Assembly: GCA_007859745.1 (NCBI GenBank)
Contig: SMLU01000002.1
Location: forward strand, 426,942 to 490,941
Length of the DNA stretch: 64,000 nucleotides
Reading direction: 5' to 3'
Origin: Phycisphaerae bacterium RAS1
GTDB taxonomy: Bacteria; Planctomycetota; Phycisphaerae; UBA1845; Fen-1342
The notes below the pieces were generated by a model. That model was not told the DNA's origin. It saw only the letters and a list, made by a program, of their open reading frames with translations, and made no database searches. Positions 15,394 through 23,513 of this stretch are shown in pieces (the stretch's first letter is position 1; the number at the start of each line of letters is the position of its first letter). The position numbers and the translations under genes are program-made.

Positions 15394-17355
15394 CTACACC
15401 TGCCACACCCCCGTCTTGAACTCCGCCAGCTCCCCGCATCGCGACACCGCCTCCAGCGCCAGCCCCAGCACCCGCCGCGTCTGCGACGGCGCGATGATCG
15501 CATCCACCCAGCCGCGCGCCGCGGCGTAGCGGATGTCCATGCTGGTCTCGTAGTGCTCCGTGATCTTTCGCTCGAGCAGTTTCAGCTCCGCCAGGTCCGG
15601 CTCGTGCCCTTTGCGTTTCAGCGACTCAACTTCGACGTGCAGAATCGTCTTGGCCGCCGAGGCGGCGCCCATGACGGCGTACTTGGCCGTCGGCCACGCG
15701 AAAATGAACCGCGGGTCATACGCCTTCCCGCACATGGCGTAGTTGCCGGCGCCAAAGGAGCCGCCGGTAATGAGCGTAATCTTCGGCACGACGCTGTTGC
15801 TGACGGCGTTCACGAGCTTGGCCCCGCTGCGGATGATGCCCTCCTGCTCGCTGTCGCGCCCCACCATGAAGCCGTTCACGTCCTGCAGGAAGATCAGCGG
15901 CACTCTCATCTGGTTGCAGTCGAGAATGAAACGGGCGGCCTTGTCGGCCGAGTCCACGTAGATCACCGAGCCGAATTGCAGCGGTCCCTTCGCAGGCTTG
16001 ACCTGCTTCTTTTGATTGGCGATGACGCCCACCGCCCAACCATCGAGCCGCGCCAGGCCGCACACAATGGATTGGCCGTATTCGGCCTTGTATTCGTCGA
16101 AAGTGCCTTCGTCGAGCAGGTGATCGAGCAACTCGCGGACGTCATACTGAGCGGCGGCGAAGTTCGGTGCTGCCGCGGGCGAGGCACCCGCGCCACCTGT
16201 AGCCCGGCCGCCCCCGGCCGGTCCTGTAGCCCGGCCGCCCTCGGCCGGTCCTGTAGCCCGGCCGCCCTCGGCCGGTTCGCCGTTTATACCGGTGGCGGCC
16301 GGCGCTCCGGCCCGGCCGAGGGCGGCCGGGCTACACGCTCGGAGAATCGGGTCCATGACCGCTTCGGCCGGGCGCTTCGGCGGTTTGGGCAGTTGACGAT
16401 CGAAGGGGCAACCCGGCCCTGCGCCGAGCTTACCCACCACACGCCGCAGCCGCTCGATGCAGAGCTCATCATTCGGCTCACGATAGTCAATCGTGCCCGA
16501 AATGCTCGCGTGCATCAGCGCCCCACCGATCTCCTCGCCCGTGGCGACCTGGCCGATCGCAGCCTTCACCAGCGCCGGCCCGGCCAGGTACAACCCGGAG
16601 CCCTCGGTCATCAGCAGCGTGTCACACATCACCGGCAGATACCCGCCGCCCGCCACGCAGTTGCCCATGATCGCCGCGAACTGCGGCACGCCCATGGCCG
16701 AGATCACCGCGTTGTGCCGGAAAATCCGGCCGAAATCATCCTCGTCGGGAAAAATCTCGTCCTGCATCGGCAGATACACGCCGGCGGAATCGACCAGGTA
16801 GAGAATCGGGAGCTTGTTGTCCATGCAGAAACGCTGGGCGCGCAGGACTTTCTTGCACGTCGCCGGAAAGAACGCGCCGGCTTTCACCGTCGCGTCATTC
16901 GCGACGATCACGCACAGCCGGCCCATGACCCGGCCGATGCCGGTGATGACGCCGGCCGCAGGCACGCCGCCCACATCGGGGTACATGCCATCGGCAGCCC
17001 AAAGGCCGAGCTCGAGGAAGCAGGGATCGAGGGACCGAGGGATCAAGGGATCAAGGGAAACTTCACTCCGTGCGCCCTTAATCCCTTGATCCCTCGATCC
17101 CTTGATCCCTTCTCGATCACACAGCAGCTCAATCCGCTCCCGCGCCGTGAGCCGACCGTGACGGTGTTGCCGCTCGATGCCCTTCTTTCCGCCGCCCTGG
17201 CGAATCTGCGCTTCGCGGGCGGCGTATTCGGCCAGGAGCGCGCCAAGCGGGTCCGCCGGTCCGGCGGCCGGCGGCAGTGCAGTCGAAAGTTCCGGCCGGG
17301 CGACCACGGCAGCGTGGCCGCCCGTCGCCCGCGTCAGTCTGTTTTTCGTGCTCAT
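15394..17355 (-). CDS. Acyl-CoA carboxylase carboxyltransferase subunit with two repeat-derived insertions
   Basis: 653 aa, about 100 longer than the usual MccB/AccD-type beta subunit. Carboxyltransferase landmarks: ARERIELL, FLELGLWAADGMY, NDATVKAGAFFP, YLVDSAGVYLPMQDEIFPD, MGNCVAGGGYLPVMCD, then the C-terminal half with FLQDVNGFMVGRDSEQEG, AKLVNAVSNSVVPKITLI, GGSFGAGNYAMCGKAYDPRF and MGAASAAKTI. It would transfer carboxyl from biotin to an acyl-CoA; which acyl-CoA cannot be read, and no biotin carboxylase or BCCP gene is in the window. Residues about 82-111 and 340-386 are encoded by palindromic repeats (families J and F) that stay in frame, the first exactly between RIELLCD and FLELGLWAADG, which are normally separated by a few residues. 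It is divergent from prfB. Confidence 0.85.
   Translation of the reverse strand: MSTKNRLTRATGGHAAVVARPELSTALPPAAGPADPLGALLAEYAAREAQIRQGGGKKGIERQHRHGRLTARERIELLCDREGIKGSRDQGIKGARSEVSLDPLIPRSLDPCFLELGLWAADGMYPDVGGVPAAGVITGIGRVMGRLCVIVANDATVKAGAFFPATCKKVLRAQRFCMDNKLPILYLVDSAGVYLPMQDEIFPDEDDFGRIFRHNAVISAMGVPQFAAIMGNCVAGGGYLPVMCDTLLMTEGSGLYLAGPALVKAAIGQVATGEEIGGALMHASISGTIDYREPNDELCIERLRRVVGKLGAGPGCPFDRQLPKPPKRPAEAVMDPILRACSPAALGRAGAPAATGINGEPAEGGRATGPAEGGRATGPAGGGRATGGAGASPAAAPNFAAAQYDVRELLDHLLDEGTFDEYKAEYGQSIVCGLARLDGWAVGVIANQKKQVKPAKGPLQFGSVIYVDSADKAARFILDCNQMRVPLIFLQDVNGFMVGRDSEQEGIIRSGAKLVNAVSNSVVPKITLITGGSFGAGNYAMCGKAYDPRFIFAWPTAKYAVMGAASAAKTILHVEVESLKRKGHEPDLAELKLLERKITEHYETSMDIRYAAARGWVDAIIAPSQTRRVLGLALEAVSRCGELAEFKTGVWQV
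16196..16335. repeat. Family F palindromes inside the carboxyltransferase gene
   Basis: Three direct copies of GTAGCCCGGCCGCCCTCGGCC-type units (first at 16199, then about 16226 and 16253) and one inverted copy near 16310-16335. Translated on the minus strand they give EPAEGGRATG, PAEGGRATG, PAGGGRATGG, Ala/Gly-rich spacers between the two carboxyltransferase halves. One further family F copy lies at 29766. Confidence 0.85.
17022..17110. repeat. Family J inverted repeat inside the carboxyltransferase gene
   Basis: Arms built from GATCAAGGGATC / GATCGAGGGA units face their reverse complement across a short loop, so the RNA could form a long hairpin. On the minus strand it encodes about 30 residues including GIKGSRDQGIKG and LDPLIPRSLDP. 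No other copy is in this window. Confidence 0.85.
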
Positions 17356-17459
17356 GCGGCGGGATTATCCGCGACCCACCGAGCGGCGGCAAACGGCGCG
17401 ACGGCGCGCTGCCGCCGCGGGCCTTCGCGTATATCATCTGACGCAAGGAGAACCCACGA

Positions 17460-18567
17460 ATGCCGTTTGAAGATCCGGTCGCCACGCTCGAACTGCTCAC
17501 GTCGCGCATCCACGCCATCCGGGACTCTCTTTGACTTGCCTTCCAAGAAAGCCCGCGTCGCCGAGTTGAGCTCGCAAATGGAGCGGCCCGGCTTCTGGGA
17601 GATTCAGGAAACCGCTCAGAAAATCCTGCAAGAGCTGAAGACGCTTCGCGCCCAGGTCGAGCCGGTGCAGGACCTGCTCCGCCGCAGCGACGACGCGCAT
17701 GTCCTGGTCGATCTGTCAAAGGAAGCCGGCGGGGCGGATGCGGCCCTGGAGTTGCAGCGTGAGCTGGAGACGCTGGTCGACAAGACCGACCGCGTGGAGT
17801 TGATGACGCTGCTTTCCGGTCCGAACGACCGCAGCAGTTGCTTCCTCTCGATCCAGGCCGGCGCCGGCGGCGTCGATTCGTGCGACTTCGCAGAGATGCT
17901 GTTGCGGATGTACATCATGTACCTCGAGCGGGCCGGCTTCCGCGCATCGGAGGTCGATCGGCAGGAAGCCCCCGAGGCCGGCATTCAGTCCGCCACGCTG
18001 CATGTCGAGGGCGGCTACGCCTACGGCTACCTCTCGTGCGAGGCCGGCGTGCACCGGCTGGTGCGCATCGGCCCGTTCAACGCGCAGGGCAAGCGGCAGA
18101 CGTCATTTGTCGGCGTCGACGTGCTCCCCGAGTTTGAGGACAGCAAGATCGAGATCGCCGAGACGGACGTCGAGTTCGTCTACTTCCGCCGCGCCAGCGG
18201 CGCCGGCGGGCAAAACGTGAACAAGGTGGCGACCGCCGTGCGCGTGAAGCACCTGCCTTCCGGCATCGTGGTGGAGTGCGTCAACGAGCGCAGCCAGCAG
18301 CAGAACAAGCGCATGGCACTGTCGATCCTGCAATCCAAGCTGGAGCAGATCAAGCAGGCCAAGCGCGACGCCGAGCTGGCCAAGCTCTACAGCGACAAAG
18401 GCGACATCGCCTGGGGCAACCAGATTCGCAGCTACGTCCTGCACGGCTCGACCATTCACGTCAAGGACCACCGCACGAACCTGGCCATCGGCGATACGCA
18501 GAAAGTGCTCGACGGCGGGATTCAGCCCTTCATCGACGCCCGCCTGCGCCAGAAGTTGAAGGGGTAG
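17460..18567 (+). CDS. prfB: Peptide chain release factor 2 with programmed +1 frameshift
   Basis: Start ATG 17460 with AAGGAG 9 bases upstream. The first 24 codons end in CTT followed by an in-frame TGA; shifting +1 at CTT-TGA-C (17529-17535) continues at GAC 17533 and yields 344 more residues to the TAG at 18565-18567, 368 aa in total, normal for RF2. RF2 reads UGA and UAA stop codons. The peptidyl-tRNA hydrolysis motif GGQ is in SGAGGQNVNKVA. The stop-recognition tripeptide region reads RLVRIGPFNAQGKRQTSF, so the canonical SPF is GPF. Upstream of the slip site the sequence CCGGGACTCT gives only a weak Shine-Dalgarno-like stimulator. It is divergent from the carboxyltransferase gene with 104 bp between starts. 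Confidence 0.95.
17529..17535 (+). promoter_or_regulatory. prfB: RF2 autoregulatory +1 frameshift site CTT TGA C
   Basis: Codon 24 is CTT, codon 25 is TGA and the next base is C, the same heptamer as in most bacterial prfB genes. When RF2 is scarce, slow termination at UGA allows the ribosome to slip +1 and make full-length RF2. Both frames fit only with the slip. Confidence 0.95.
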
Positions 18568-18587
18568 GACAAGCCGTCGTTCCATCC

Positions 18588-18650
18588 CAGCCGCGCGCGT
18601 AAGCAAGCGGTTCCTAAGCTTCCGCTCCCTCACGGTCGCGGCTCGGAAAG
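18588..18650. repeat. Palindromic repeat family A, copy 5
   Basis: CAGCCGCGCGCGTAAGCAAGC pairs with CCGCTCCCTCACGGTCGCGGCTC. It lies between convergent prfB (stop 18567) and the PKD lipoprotein gene (stop 18664). Confidence 0.85.
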
Positions 18651-18663
18651 CAAAACTGCATTC

Positions 18664-19878
18664 TCAAATCGGCGGCGCGTCGCTCGCCCACGGCGGGTCA
18701 ATCTCCTCGTCCGACGCCGTCATGCCGCGCGAGCCGAACGAGTTCTTCAAACTCAACTCCTCAAGCAGTTGCCCTGACCCGGCGCTGATCGGCCAATATC
18801 CGGCCAGGCCGGCCTCCGACCCTGTCAGTCGCCGAATCCGCGTCGCCTGGATGTCCGCCGCGCTGCGGGCGCTCGTCCACAGCCGGACTTCCGTGATCTT
18901 CCCGCCGTACGTGTTGCCGAGCGTGATCGAGCCGGCGTTGACCGGGTCGCCGCCGCCGCCTCGTCCGGCTGCAGCGCCGTCAACGTAAATGACGGTCGTC
19001 CCGGCACTGTCGAATGCCACCGCCAGGTGCCGCCACGAGCCGCTGAGATTGGCGACCGTGCCGCTGATCGTCGCGTCGCCGCTGGTGACGGCAACCTGGC
19101 TCTGCGCCGGGAAGATGTCGATCGCCAGGTCGGAGCCGGCGAACTCCGCGATGCGCCCGCCGATCGGATCGGAACGGAACCACGCCTCGAACGTCATCGC
19201 AGGCAGCGACGCGTCGAGATCGATCGGCAGAACGGCCAGTTGTGTGCCGTTGAATTGCAGCGAGGACGCGACGCCGCCCACGTCGATCATCGTGGCCGCC
19301 GTGTTCTCCGCGCCGCCGCGCGTCACGACCCTCAGCGTCACGGTGAACGTGCCCGGGCCGAAAACGTGAATCGGCTCCGGCTCGGCCGAGCTTTCCCCAT
19401 CGCCAAAATTCCAGAAAAAGTCGCGGATGCGGTCGTCGGGGACGGTGCTGGCCGTGCCGTCGAACTGAATGGTGAGCGGGGCGCGCCCGCTGCTCACGTT
19501 TGTCTTGATCACCGCGGTCGGATCGGCCCCGCGCACGCGCACATCGGTCGCCGCGCGGCCGACGGCCCCGGTCGCGTCGGTCGCCGCCAGCGAGATTTCG
19601 TACAAACCCGGCTCGCTGTAGACATGCGTGACGCTGGCGTCCGTAGACGTCGTCCCGTCGTCAAAATCCCACGCGAACGTCAGCGATCCGCCGTTGGCGG
19701 AAGTCGAGGACGCGGCGGAAACGATGACCGTCAGCGGCGGCTCGCCGCTGGTGACGTCGATCGCGATCCGGGCCGTCACCGGACCGTCATTAACAGGCGA
19801 ATTGGGCTCCTGCGGCGGACAGCCGGCCGGGATCAGCAGCGAGAGGCTCAGCATCATGACGCGGGGGAGTCTGCTCAC
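18664..19878 (-). CDS. Lipoprotein with two PKD domains and a LamG-like domain
   Basis: 404 aa from GTG 19878. Signal ends in IPAGC (Cys near 20) followed by PPQEP. Two PKD-type Ig-like domains follow: residues about 40-115 (GGSLTFAWDFDDGTTS, HVYSEPGLYEISL) and about 120-205 (FFWNFGDGESS, HVFGPGTFTVTLRV). The C-terminal half (about 215-385) has concanavalin/LamG features: SLQFNGTQLAVLP, MTFEAWFRSD, SWRHLAVAFDSAGTTVIYVDG, GNTYGGKITEVRLW. Such proteins usually bind surface or extracellular polysaccharides or proteins. A homopolymeric GRGGGGD loop interrupts the last domain. Confidence 0.8.
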   Translation of the reverse strand: MSRLPRVMMLSLSLLIPAGCPPQEPNSPVNDGPVTARIAIDVTSGEPPLTVIVSAASSTSANGGSLTFAWDFDDGTTSTDASVTHVYSEPGLYEISLAATDATGAVGRAATDVRVRGADPTAVIKTNVSSGRAPLTIQFDGTASTVPDDRIRDFFWNFGDGESSAEPEPIHVFGPGTFTVTLRVVTRGGAENTAATMIDVGGVASSLQFNGTQLAVLPIDLDASLPAMTFEAWFRSDPIGGRIAEFAGSDLAIDIFPAQSQVAVTSGDATISGTVANLSGSWRHLAVAFDSAGTTVIYVDGAAAGRGGGGDPVNAGSITLGNTYGGKITEVRLWTSARSAADIQATRIRRLTGSEAGLAGYWPISAGSGQLLEELSLKNSFGSRGMTASDEEIDPPWASDAPPI

Positions 19879-20032
19879 GATTTGTATTCCTCGCAGCCGA
19901 TTCTGCGGCGCGCCACGCAGCGCTGCCGGACGTCGGCTGGACCGGTCGAATTATAGAGCAGGCGGCAAGTCAGACGGCAGAGGGCCGGAGGTGCTGGCCA
20001 GGTTTGGTACTGGTCTGGTTTCCACTCCCGGC

Positions 20033-20100
20033 GCGGGGAGCATCGGCGTCCCGCCGGTGCGAGTGCAGAATTGCACCGGCGGGACGCCGATGCTCCCCGC
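20033..20100. repeat. Palindromic repeat family E, copy 1 (near perfect)
   Basis: GCGGGGAGCATCGGCGTCCC GCCGGTGC is followed by a short loop and its almost exact reverse complement, giving about 28-bp arms. It lies in the 459-bp region 19879-20337 upstream of the PKD lipoprotein and downstream of the prepilin gene, together with the family B unit at 20177. Confidence 0.9.
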
Positions 20101-20176
20101 AAACTTGACCAGTCACTTACCTCAGACCACCTCCGGGTGTGACCAAAAAACCTCGTCAGGTTCCGCGGGCAAATCC

Positions 20177-20275
20177 GTCCGAACCCGCCGCGTCAAGCGG
20201 CGGGGTGTCGTCTCCGGCCTGTGAGGCGCCGCTCGCTTGCGATCGTCAACCCGCCGCTTGGCGCGGCGGGTTCTG
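20177..20275. repeat. Composite family B unit (about 100 bp)
   Basis: Two family B palindromes face each other (20177-20207 and 20247-20275) across a spacer beginning TCTCCGGCCTGTGAGGCGCC. The same spacer, with a few changes (CCCGGCCTTTGAGGCGCC), links the pair at 49820-49918, so the whole 100-bp arrangement is the repeated unit. Confidence 0.8.
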
Positions 20276-20337
20276 AAACGCCGGTCGGCCGGCGGCAACG
20301 GCGGCGGCGGGAACGCGAGACACGCCGCACCGGACGC

Positions 20338-21096
20338 TTAGAACTGCACACCCTGACCGTTGGGCGCCAGGTCCTGGCTGGCGACTTCGCGGCGGCGAAA
20401 CTCGACCTGAAGGTCGCGATTGAGCAGCAGCACACCGCCGTTGTGCGGCCCGAAGATCGGATCCACACCCGGCCGCCGCATGCGAACCAGGTCGCGCAGG
20501 TAGTTTCCGCGCGATTTGGCCACTTCCTGCTCGTTGGCGATGATGTCCACGTAGTTCGTGGCGCCCGGCCGCAGCTCCATGCGGAATTTCTTCAGCATCC
20601 GTCCGTCCAGGAAACCGAACGCCTCGCGGTCGTACGAATTCGGAGCGCTGTCGACGCCGCTCGGCTGATTGCGGCCGGCGTCGCGATACGTGAACTGATA
20701 CGGCCCGCCGCTGCGCGGCCAGCCGTTTACCGCAGACGGGCAGACGAACGCCTTCGGCATTTCGGCCATGTGCACCGGCATCAGGATGTTGGGCAGCGTG
20801 CTGGGCCAGCGCGTGCGGTCGAAGGGGTTGACCTCCGCATCCGGTCGCGAAGCCATGCCGAAACCGCCGTTGGTCATGGGCGTCTCGACGTTCGGCACGC
20901 GCCCATCCTGCTCGGTCCAGTAGTTGTATATACCCACGCCGATCTGCCGGAGATTCGACGCGCACACCACCTTGCGGGCCTGCCCGCGGGCCTGATGCAG
21001 GGCCGGCAGCAGGATCCCGATCAGTACGGCGATGATGGCCGTCACCACCAGAAGCTCAATCAGGGTGAACGCTCGCACTCGTCGTGTGTGGTTCAT
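20338..21096 (-). CDS. Prepilin-type (DUF1559-like) protein
   Basis: 252 aa from ATG 21096. It has a type IV prepilin N-terminus: a short basic leader, then the cleavage motif before [19 protein letters not shown] and a single hydrophobic helix. This is followed by [22 protein letters not shown], a phrase typical of the pilin-like proteins that are massively multiplied in planctomycetes. A prepilin peptidase would cleave before the Phe. The C-terminal H-x-G...DGH signature of the family is degenerate ([16 protein letters not shown]). Family C repeats and the upstream dockerin-tailed gene (stop 21233) lie 137 bp before it on the same strand. Confidence 0.85.
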   Translation of the reverse strand: MNHTRRVRAFTLIELLVVTAIIAVLIGILLPALHQARGQARKVVCASNLRQIGVGIYNYWTEQDGRVPNVETPMTNGGFGMASRPDAEVNPFDRTRWPSTLPNILMPVHMAEMPKAFVCPSAVNGWPRSGGPYQFTYRDAGRNQPSGVDSAPNSYDREAFGFLDGRMLKKFRMELRPGATNYVDIIANEQEVAKSRGNYLRDLVRMRRPGVDPIFGPHNGGVLLLNRDLQVEFRRREVASQDLAPNGQGVQF

Positions 21097-21110
21097 GAGT
21101 CGCCTCACTC

Positions 21111-21227
21111 GGGTGGGACGGGCGTCTCGCCCGTCCCGGGCGCGTTGGCTGGGACAGGCGTGTCGCTTGTCCCTGGCGTCAATTGGGAGATTGGATCGGG
21201 ACGGGCGAGACGCCCGTCCCACCCAGA
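21111..21227. repeat. Family C palindromes, array
   Basis: Copies of GTGGGACGGGCGTCTCGCCC GTCCC in both orientations plus a variant GGGACAGGCGTGTCGCTTGT. They fill the gap between the stop at 21233 and the prepilin start at 21096. Confidence 0.85.
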
Positions 21228-21232
21228 GTCTC

Positions 21233-22618
21233 TCACGGCAACAGAATGCAGTCGACGAACGGGTTGATGTCGAGCACGTTGGTCGCCCCGTCGCCGTTGA
21301 TGTCCGTGTTGCACCGCAGGCTGCACGCCGGGAACATCGCCTGATACGCGGCGGCGTCGCTGATCGCCAGAACAAGCGGATTGATATCGAGGATGTTCAC
21401 GGCGCCGTCGCAATTGGCGTCGCAGCGGACATATCCTTCGCAACTGTCGCCGGCCGCGATAATCACCGAGTCATAGCAGATCGTGTCAGCAAACAGCGGG
21501 TCGAAGCTGTTGTTGATGCCCCAGCCGCCCGCCTCCAGATACACGATTCGGTCGGCGCTGCCGGGGGTCAGCGGAACGACGACGTTGTCGATGTAGGCGC
21601 CCAGGTCGCCGCCGAAATCCGCCAGCGCCAGCCCCCCGTTCCCTGCGGCTGTGTACTGATCACCATTGATGCCCGTCGCGATCGTGGCCGTCGTCCCGGC
21701 GATCGGGTAGGCGGTGTTGAACGTGTTGCCGACTTGCGACGTGTTGATGAGCGGCCAGAGCGTCGAGCCCAGCCCCTGCCCCGAGAGGACCGGGAACGAC
21801 CCGCCGGCGCCGCGCTCGATCATCCAGCCGCGCCAGGCGCCCATGTACTGAAGAGTGCCCAGAAACGGCCCGGTCGAGGGAGAATCGAGAATCGTGTCCT
21901 CCCAAAGCTCGTAGCCGAGGTCCTGAATGCGATAGACGCCCGACAGCGCACCGCCAACTCCGGCATGCGGAGCAAGCGTGCCGACGCGCGTGTCCGCGGT
22001 CGGGTTGATCGCCGCGGCCGGAGGCTCATTTTGCGTGCCGGTGCCCGAAAGATTGACGATGATCGTCGCCAGCGCCGGCCCAAAGCCCGGCGCGCCCTCG
22101 TTCGTGCCGGTCGCGTCGAAGTCGAGCAGCGCGGCGGCGAGCGCGTCCAGATTGAACGTCAGCTCGACGTAGCTGTCGCTGCCGCCGATGAGAATCGGCG
22201 TCTGACCGCTCACCGGAACCAGGCTGCGGACGCCGTTTGCGGCATCACCGTCCAGATCGAGCAGCGGACCGCCGAGAAACTCGATTCCCTCGAGCGGCAC
22301 CAGGTTTGGGCCGCCCGCCGGAATGCTGCCGCGACGATAGAGCATGCTCAGCGAGCCGTAGGCGTTCGGCTGAATCAGCGGTTGCGGCGGATTGCCGAGG
22401 TAGTTGACGGTTGCGCCTCGGTCGGCCGTGCCGGCGAGGCGGTCGCCATCGGAAAACTGTCCCGGGAAGCCCGGGCCCGGAACCGGGGCGACATTCCGGG
22501 CTGTACCGGGATACAGCCGCGCATCGGCGCCGGTGAGCAGGAAATAGCGCTCGGCGCTGACGCTGGCAGCGACTGAAAACAGGGCGATCGCGGCAGACGT
22601 GTATCGAAGAGCACTCAT
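21233..22618 (-). CDS. Secreted protein with dockerin-like tail
   Basis: 461 aa from ATG 22618. A Sec signal peptide ([15 protein letters not shown], cleavage near residue 22 before ERYFLLTG) is followed by a long beta-rich region without a motif that I recognise, including an apparent signal-proximal [10 protein letters not shown] segment. The C-terminal 65 residues are the paired calcium-loop dockerin-like tail: [21 protein letters not shown] and [18 protein letters not shown] with conserved Cys. In this lineage such tails are thought to attach proteins to a cell-surface or vesicle partner, which is not identified here. Confidence 0.8.
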   Translation of the reverse strand: MSALRYTSAAIALFSVAASVSAERYFLLTGADARLYPGTARNVAPVPGPGFPGQFSDGDRLAGTADRGATVNYLGNPPQPLIQPNAYGSLSMLYRRGSIPAGGPNLVPLEGIEFLGGPLLDLDGDAANGVRSLVPVSGQTPILIGGSDSYVELTFNLDALAAALLDFDATGTNEGAPGFGPALATIIVNLSGTGTQNEPPAAAINPTADTRVGTLAPHAGVGGALSGVYRIQDLGYELWEDTILDSPSTGPFLGTLQYMGAWRGWMIERGAGGSFPVLSGQGLGSTLWPLINTSQVGNTFNTAYPIAGTTATIATGINGDQYTAAGNGGLALADFGGDLGAYIDNVVVPLTPGSADRIVYLEAGGWGINNSFDPLFADTICYDSVIIAAGDSCEGYVRCDANCDGAVNILDINPLVLAISDAAAYQAMFPACSLRCNTDINGDGATNVLDINPFVDCILLP

Positions 22619-22632
22619 TGCAGAAGCCTCCT

Positions 22633-22696
22633 GTAGCGTCGGACTTCTCTGTCCGACGACAATTTCAGCGTCGGACCCGGAGGTCCGACCGTACGG
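22633..22696. repeat. Palindromic repeat family D, copy 1
   Basis: GTAGCGTCGGACTTCTCTGT CCGACG and GCGTCGGACCCGGAGGTCCG ACC. It starts 15 bp upstream of the secreted-protein start codon. Confidence 0.8.
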
Positions 22697-22838
22697 AAGA
22701 ATCAGAACCGCTCTAACCGTAATTCAGAAATCTGGTGCGAACGAAATCGCGCCATCGTTGGACACGATCCGCATCGCGTGTTCGGACTGCGGAATCTCGC
22801 GCACAATTGCGCGAATTCGCGCAGGCCGCAGCCGAGAA

Positions 22839-23447
22839 TTAGGCCGTCGGTGGAGCGCGATTCAGGAGGGCATCGCGCGCCAAAAGCAGGTAGGCAGGTT
22901 GGAAATGTGCATCATGGACGGGGTTGATTGCGGATCGGATCGCGGCCCGGACGGTCTCACGAAGCGTCCGCGTCGCCGAGCACTCCAGCCGCGACACGCG
23001 GCGCGTGAGACGCCGGCTCATCTCGGCCAGCCCGCCCGCCGTGATGACCGCAGCCGCCCAGGCGCTGTTTGGCGCCTCCCCCCTGCCGTCGCCGGCGATC
23101 GCCCGCCGCGCCACGTCTCCGTGCATCAGCACGACGACCAACCCGAAAGCCAGCCAGGAACGCGGCTTGCGCGGCAACCGCAACCAGCGAACGTCAAGCA
23201 CCTTGAAGACAAAGAACGCCTGTACCAGCGTCATCGCCAGCAGGCGCAGCGGGTCAATCTCAGCCGCCTCGCCGCCAATCCTGCCGACGGTCCCCATCCA
23301 GGCGGGCATGTGCAAAACGAGAATCACCGCCCAGATCGAGCGGCGGAGCGTTTGCGCGACGCGCGGATTGCGATGTAACAACGCAGAGACCATCAGTGCC
23401 GCTTCATCGTACAGGCGAATCGCTGACTGTAAATACTCGGCCCTCAT
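22839..23447 (-). CDS. Hypothetical membrane protein downstream of the trehalose genes
   Basis: 202 aa from ATG 23447. Several hydrophobic stretches are visible (IWAVILVLHMPAWMG, LLAMTLVQAFFVFKVL, SWLAFGLVVVLMHG, AWAAAVITAGGLAEM), separated by basic loops. No family is recognised. It follows the otsB-GH15 fusion by 66 bp on the same strand and may end that operon. Confidence 0.55.
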   Translation of the reverse strand: MRAEYLQSAIRLYDEAALMVSALLHRNPRVAQTLRRSIWAVILVLHMPAWMGTVGRIGGEAAEIDPLRLLAMTLVQAFFVFKVLDVRWLRLPRKPRSWLAFGLVVVLMHGDVARRAIAGDGRGEAPNSAWAAAVITAGGLAEMSRRLTRRVSRLECSATRTLRETVRAAIRSAINPVHDAHFQPAYLLLARDALLNRAPPTA

Positions 23448-23513
23448 GCCCGTCTGGTTAGCAAGCCGCGTGCCAGATCGATGGAATTCTGTTCTCCGAA
23501 CCCGTCGAGCCGG

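Noticed and set aside
15139-18567. 1142-codon plus-strand frame covering the PIN, carboxyltransferase and prfB region
   Set aside because: Only the last third (from 17533) is real, as the +1 frame of prfB. The upstream part is antisense to the carboxyltransferase gene and has no domain.
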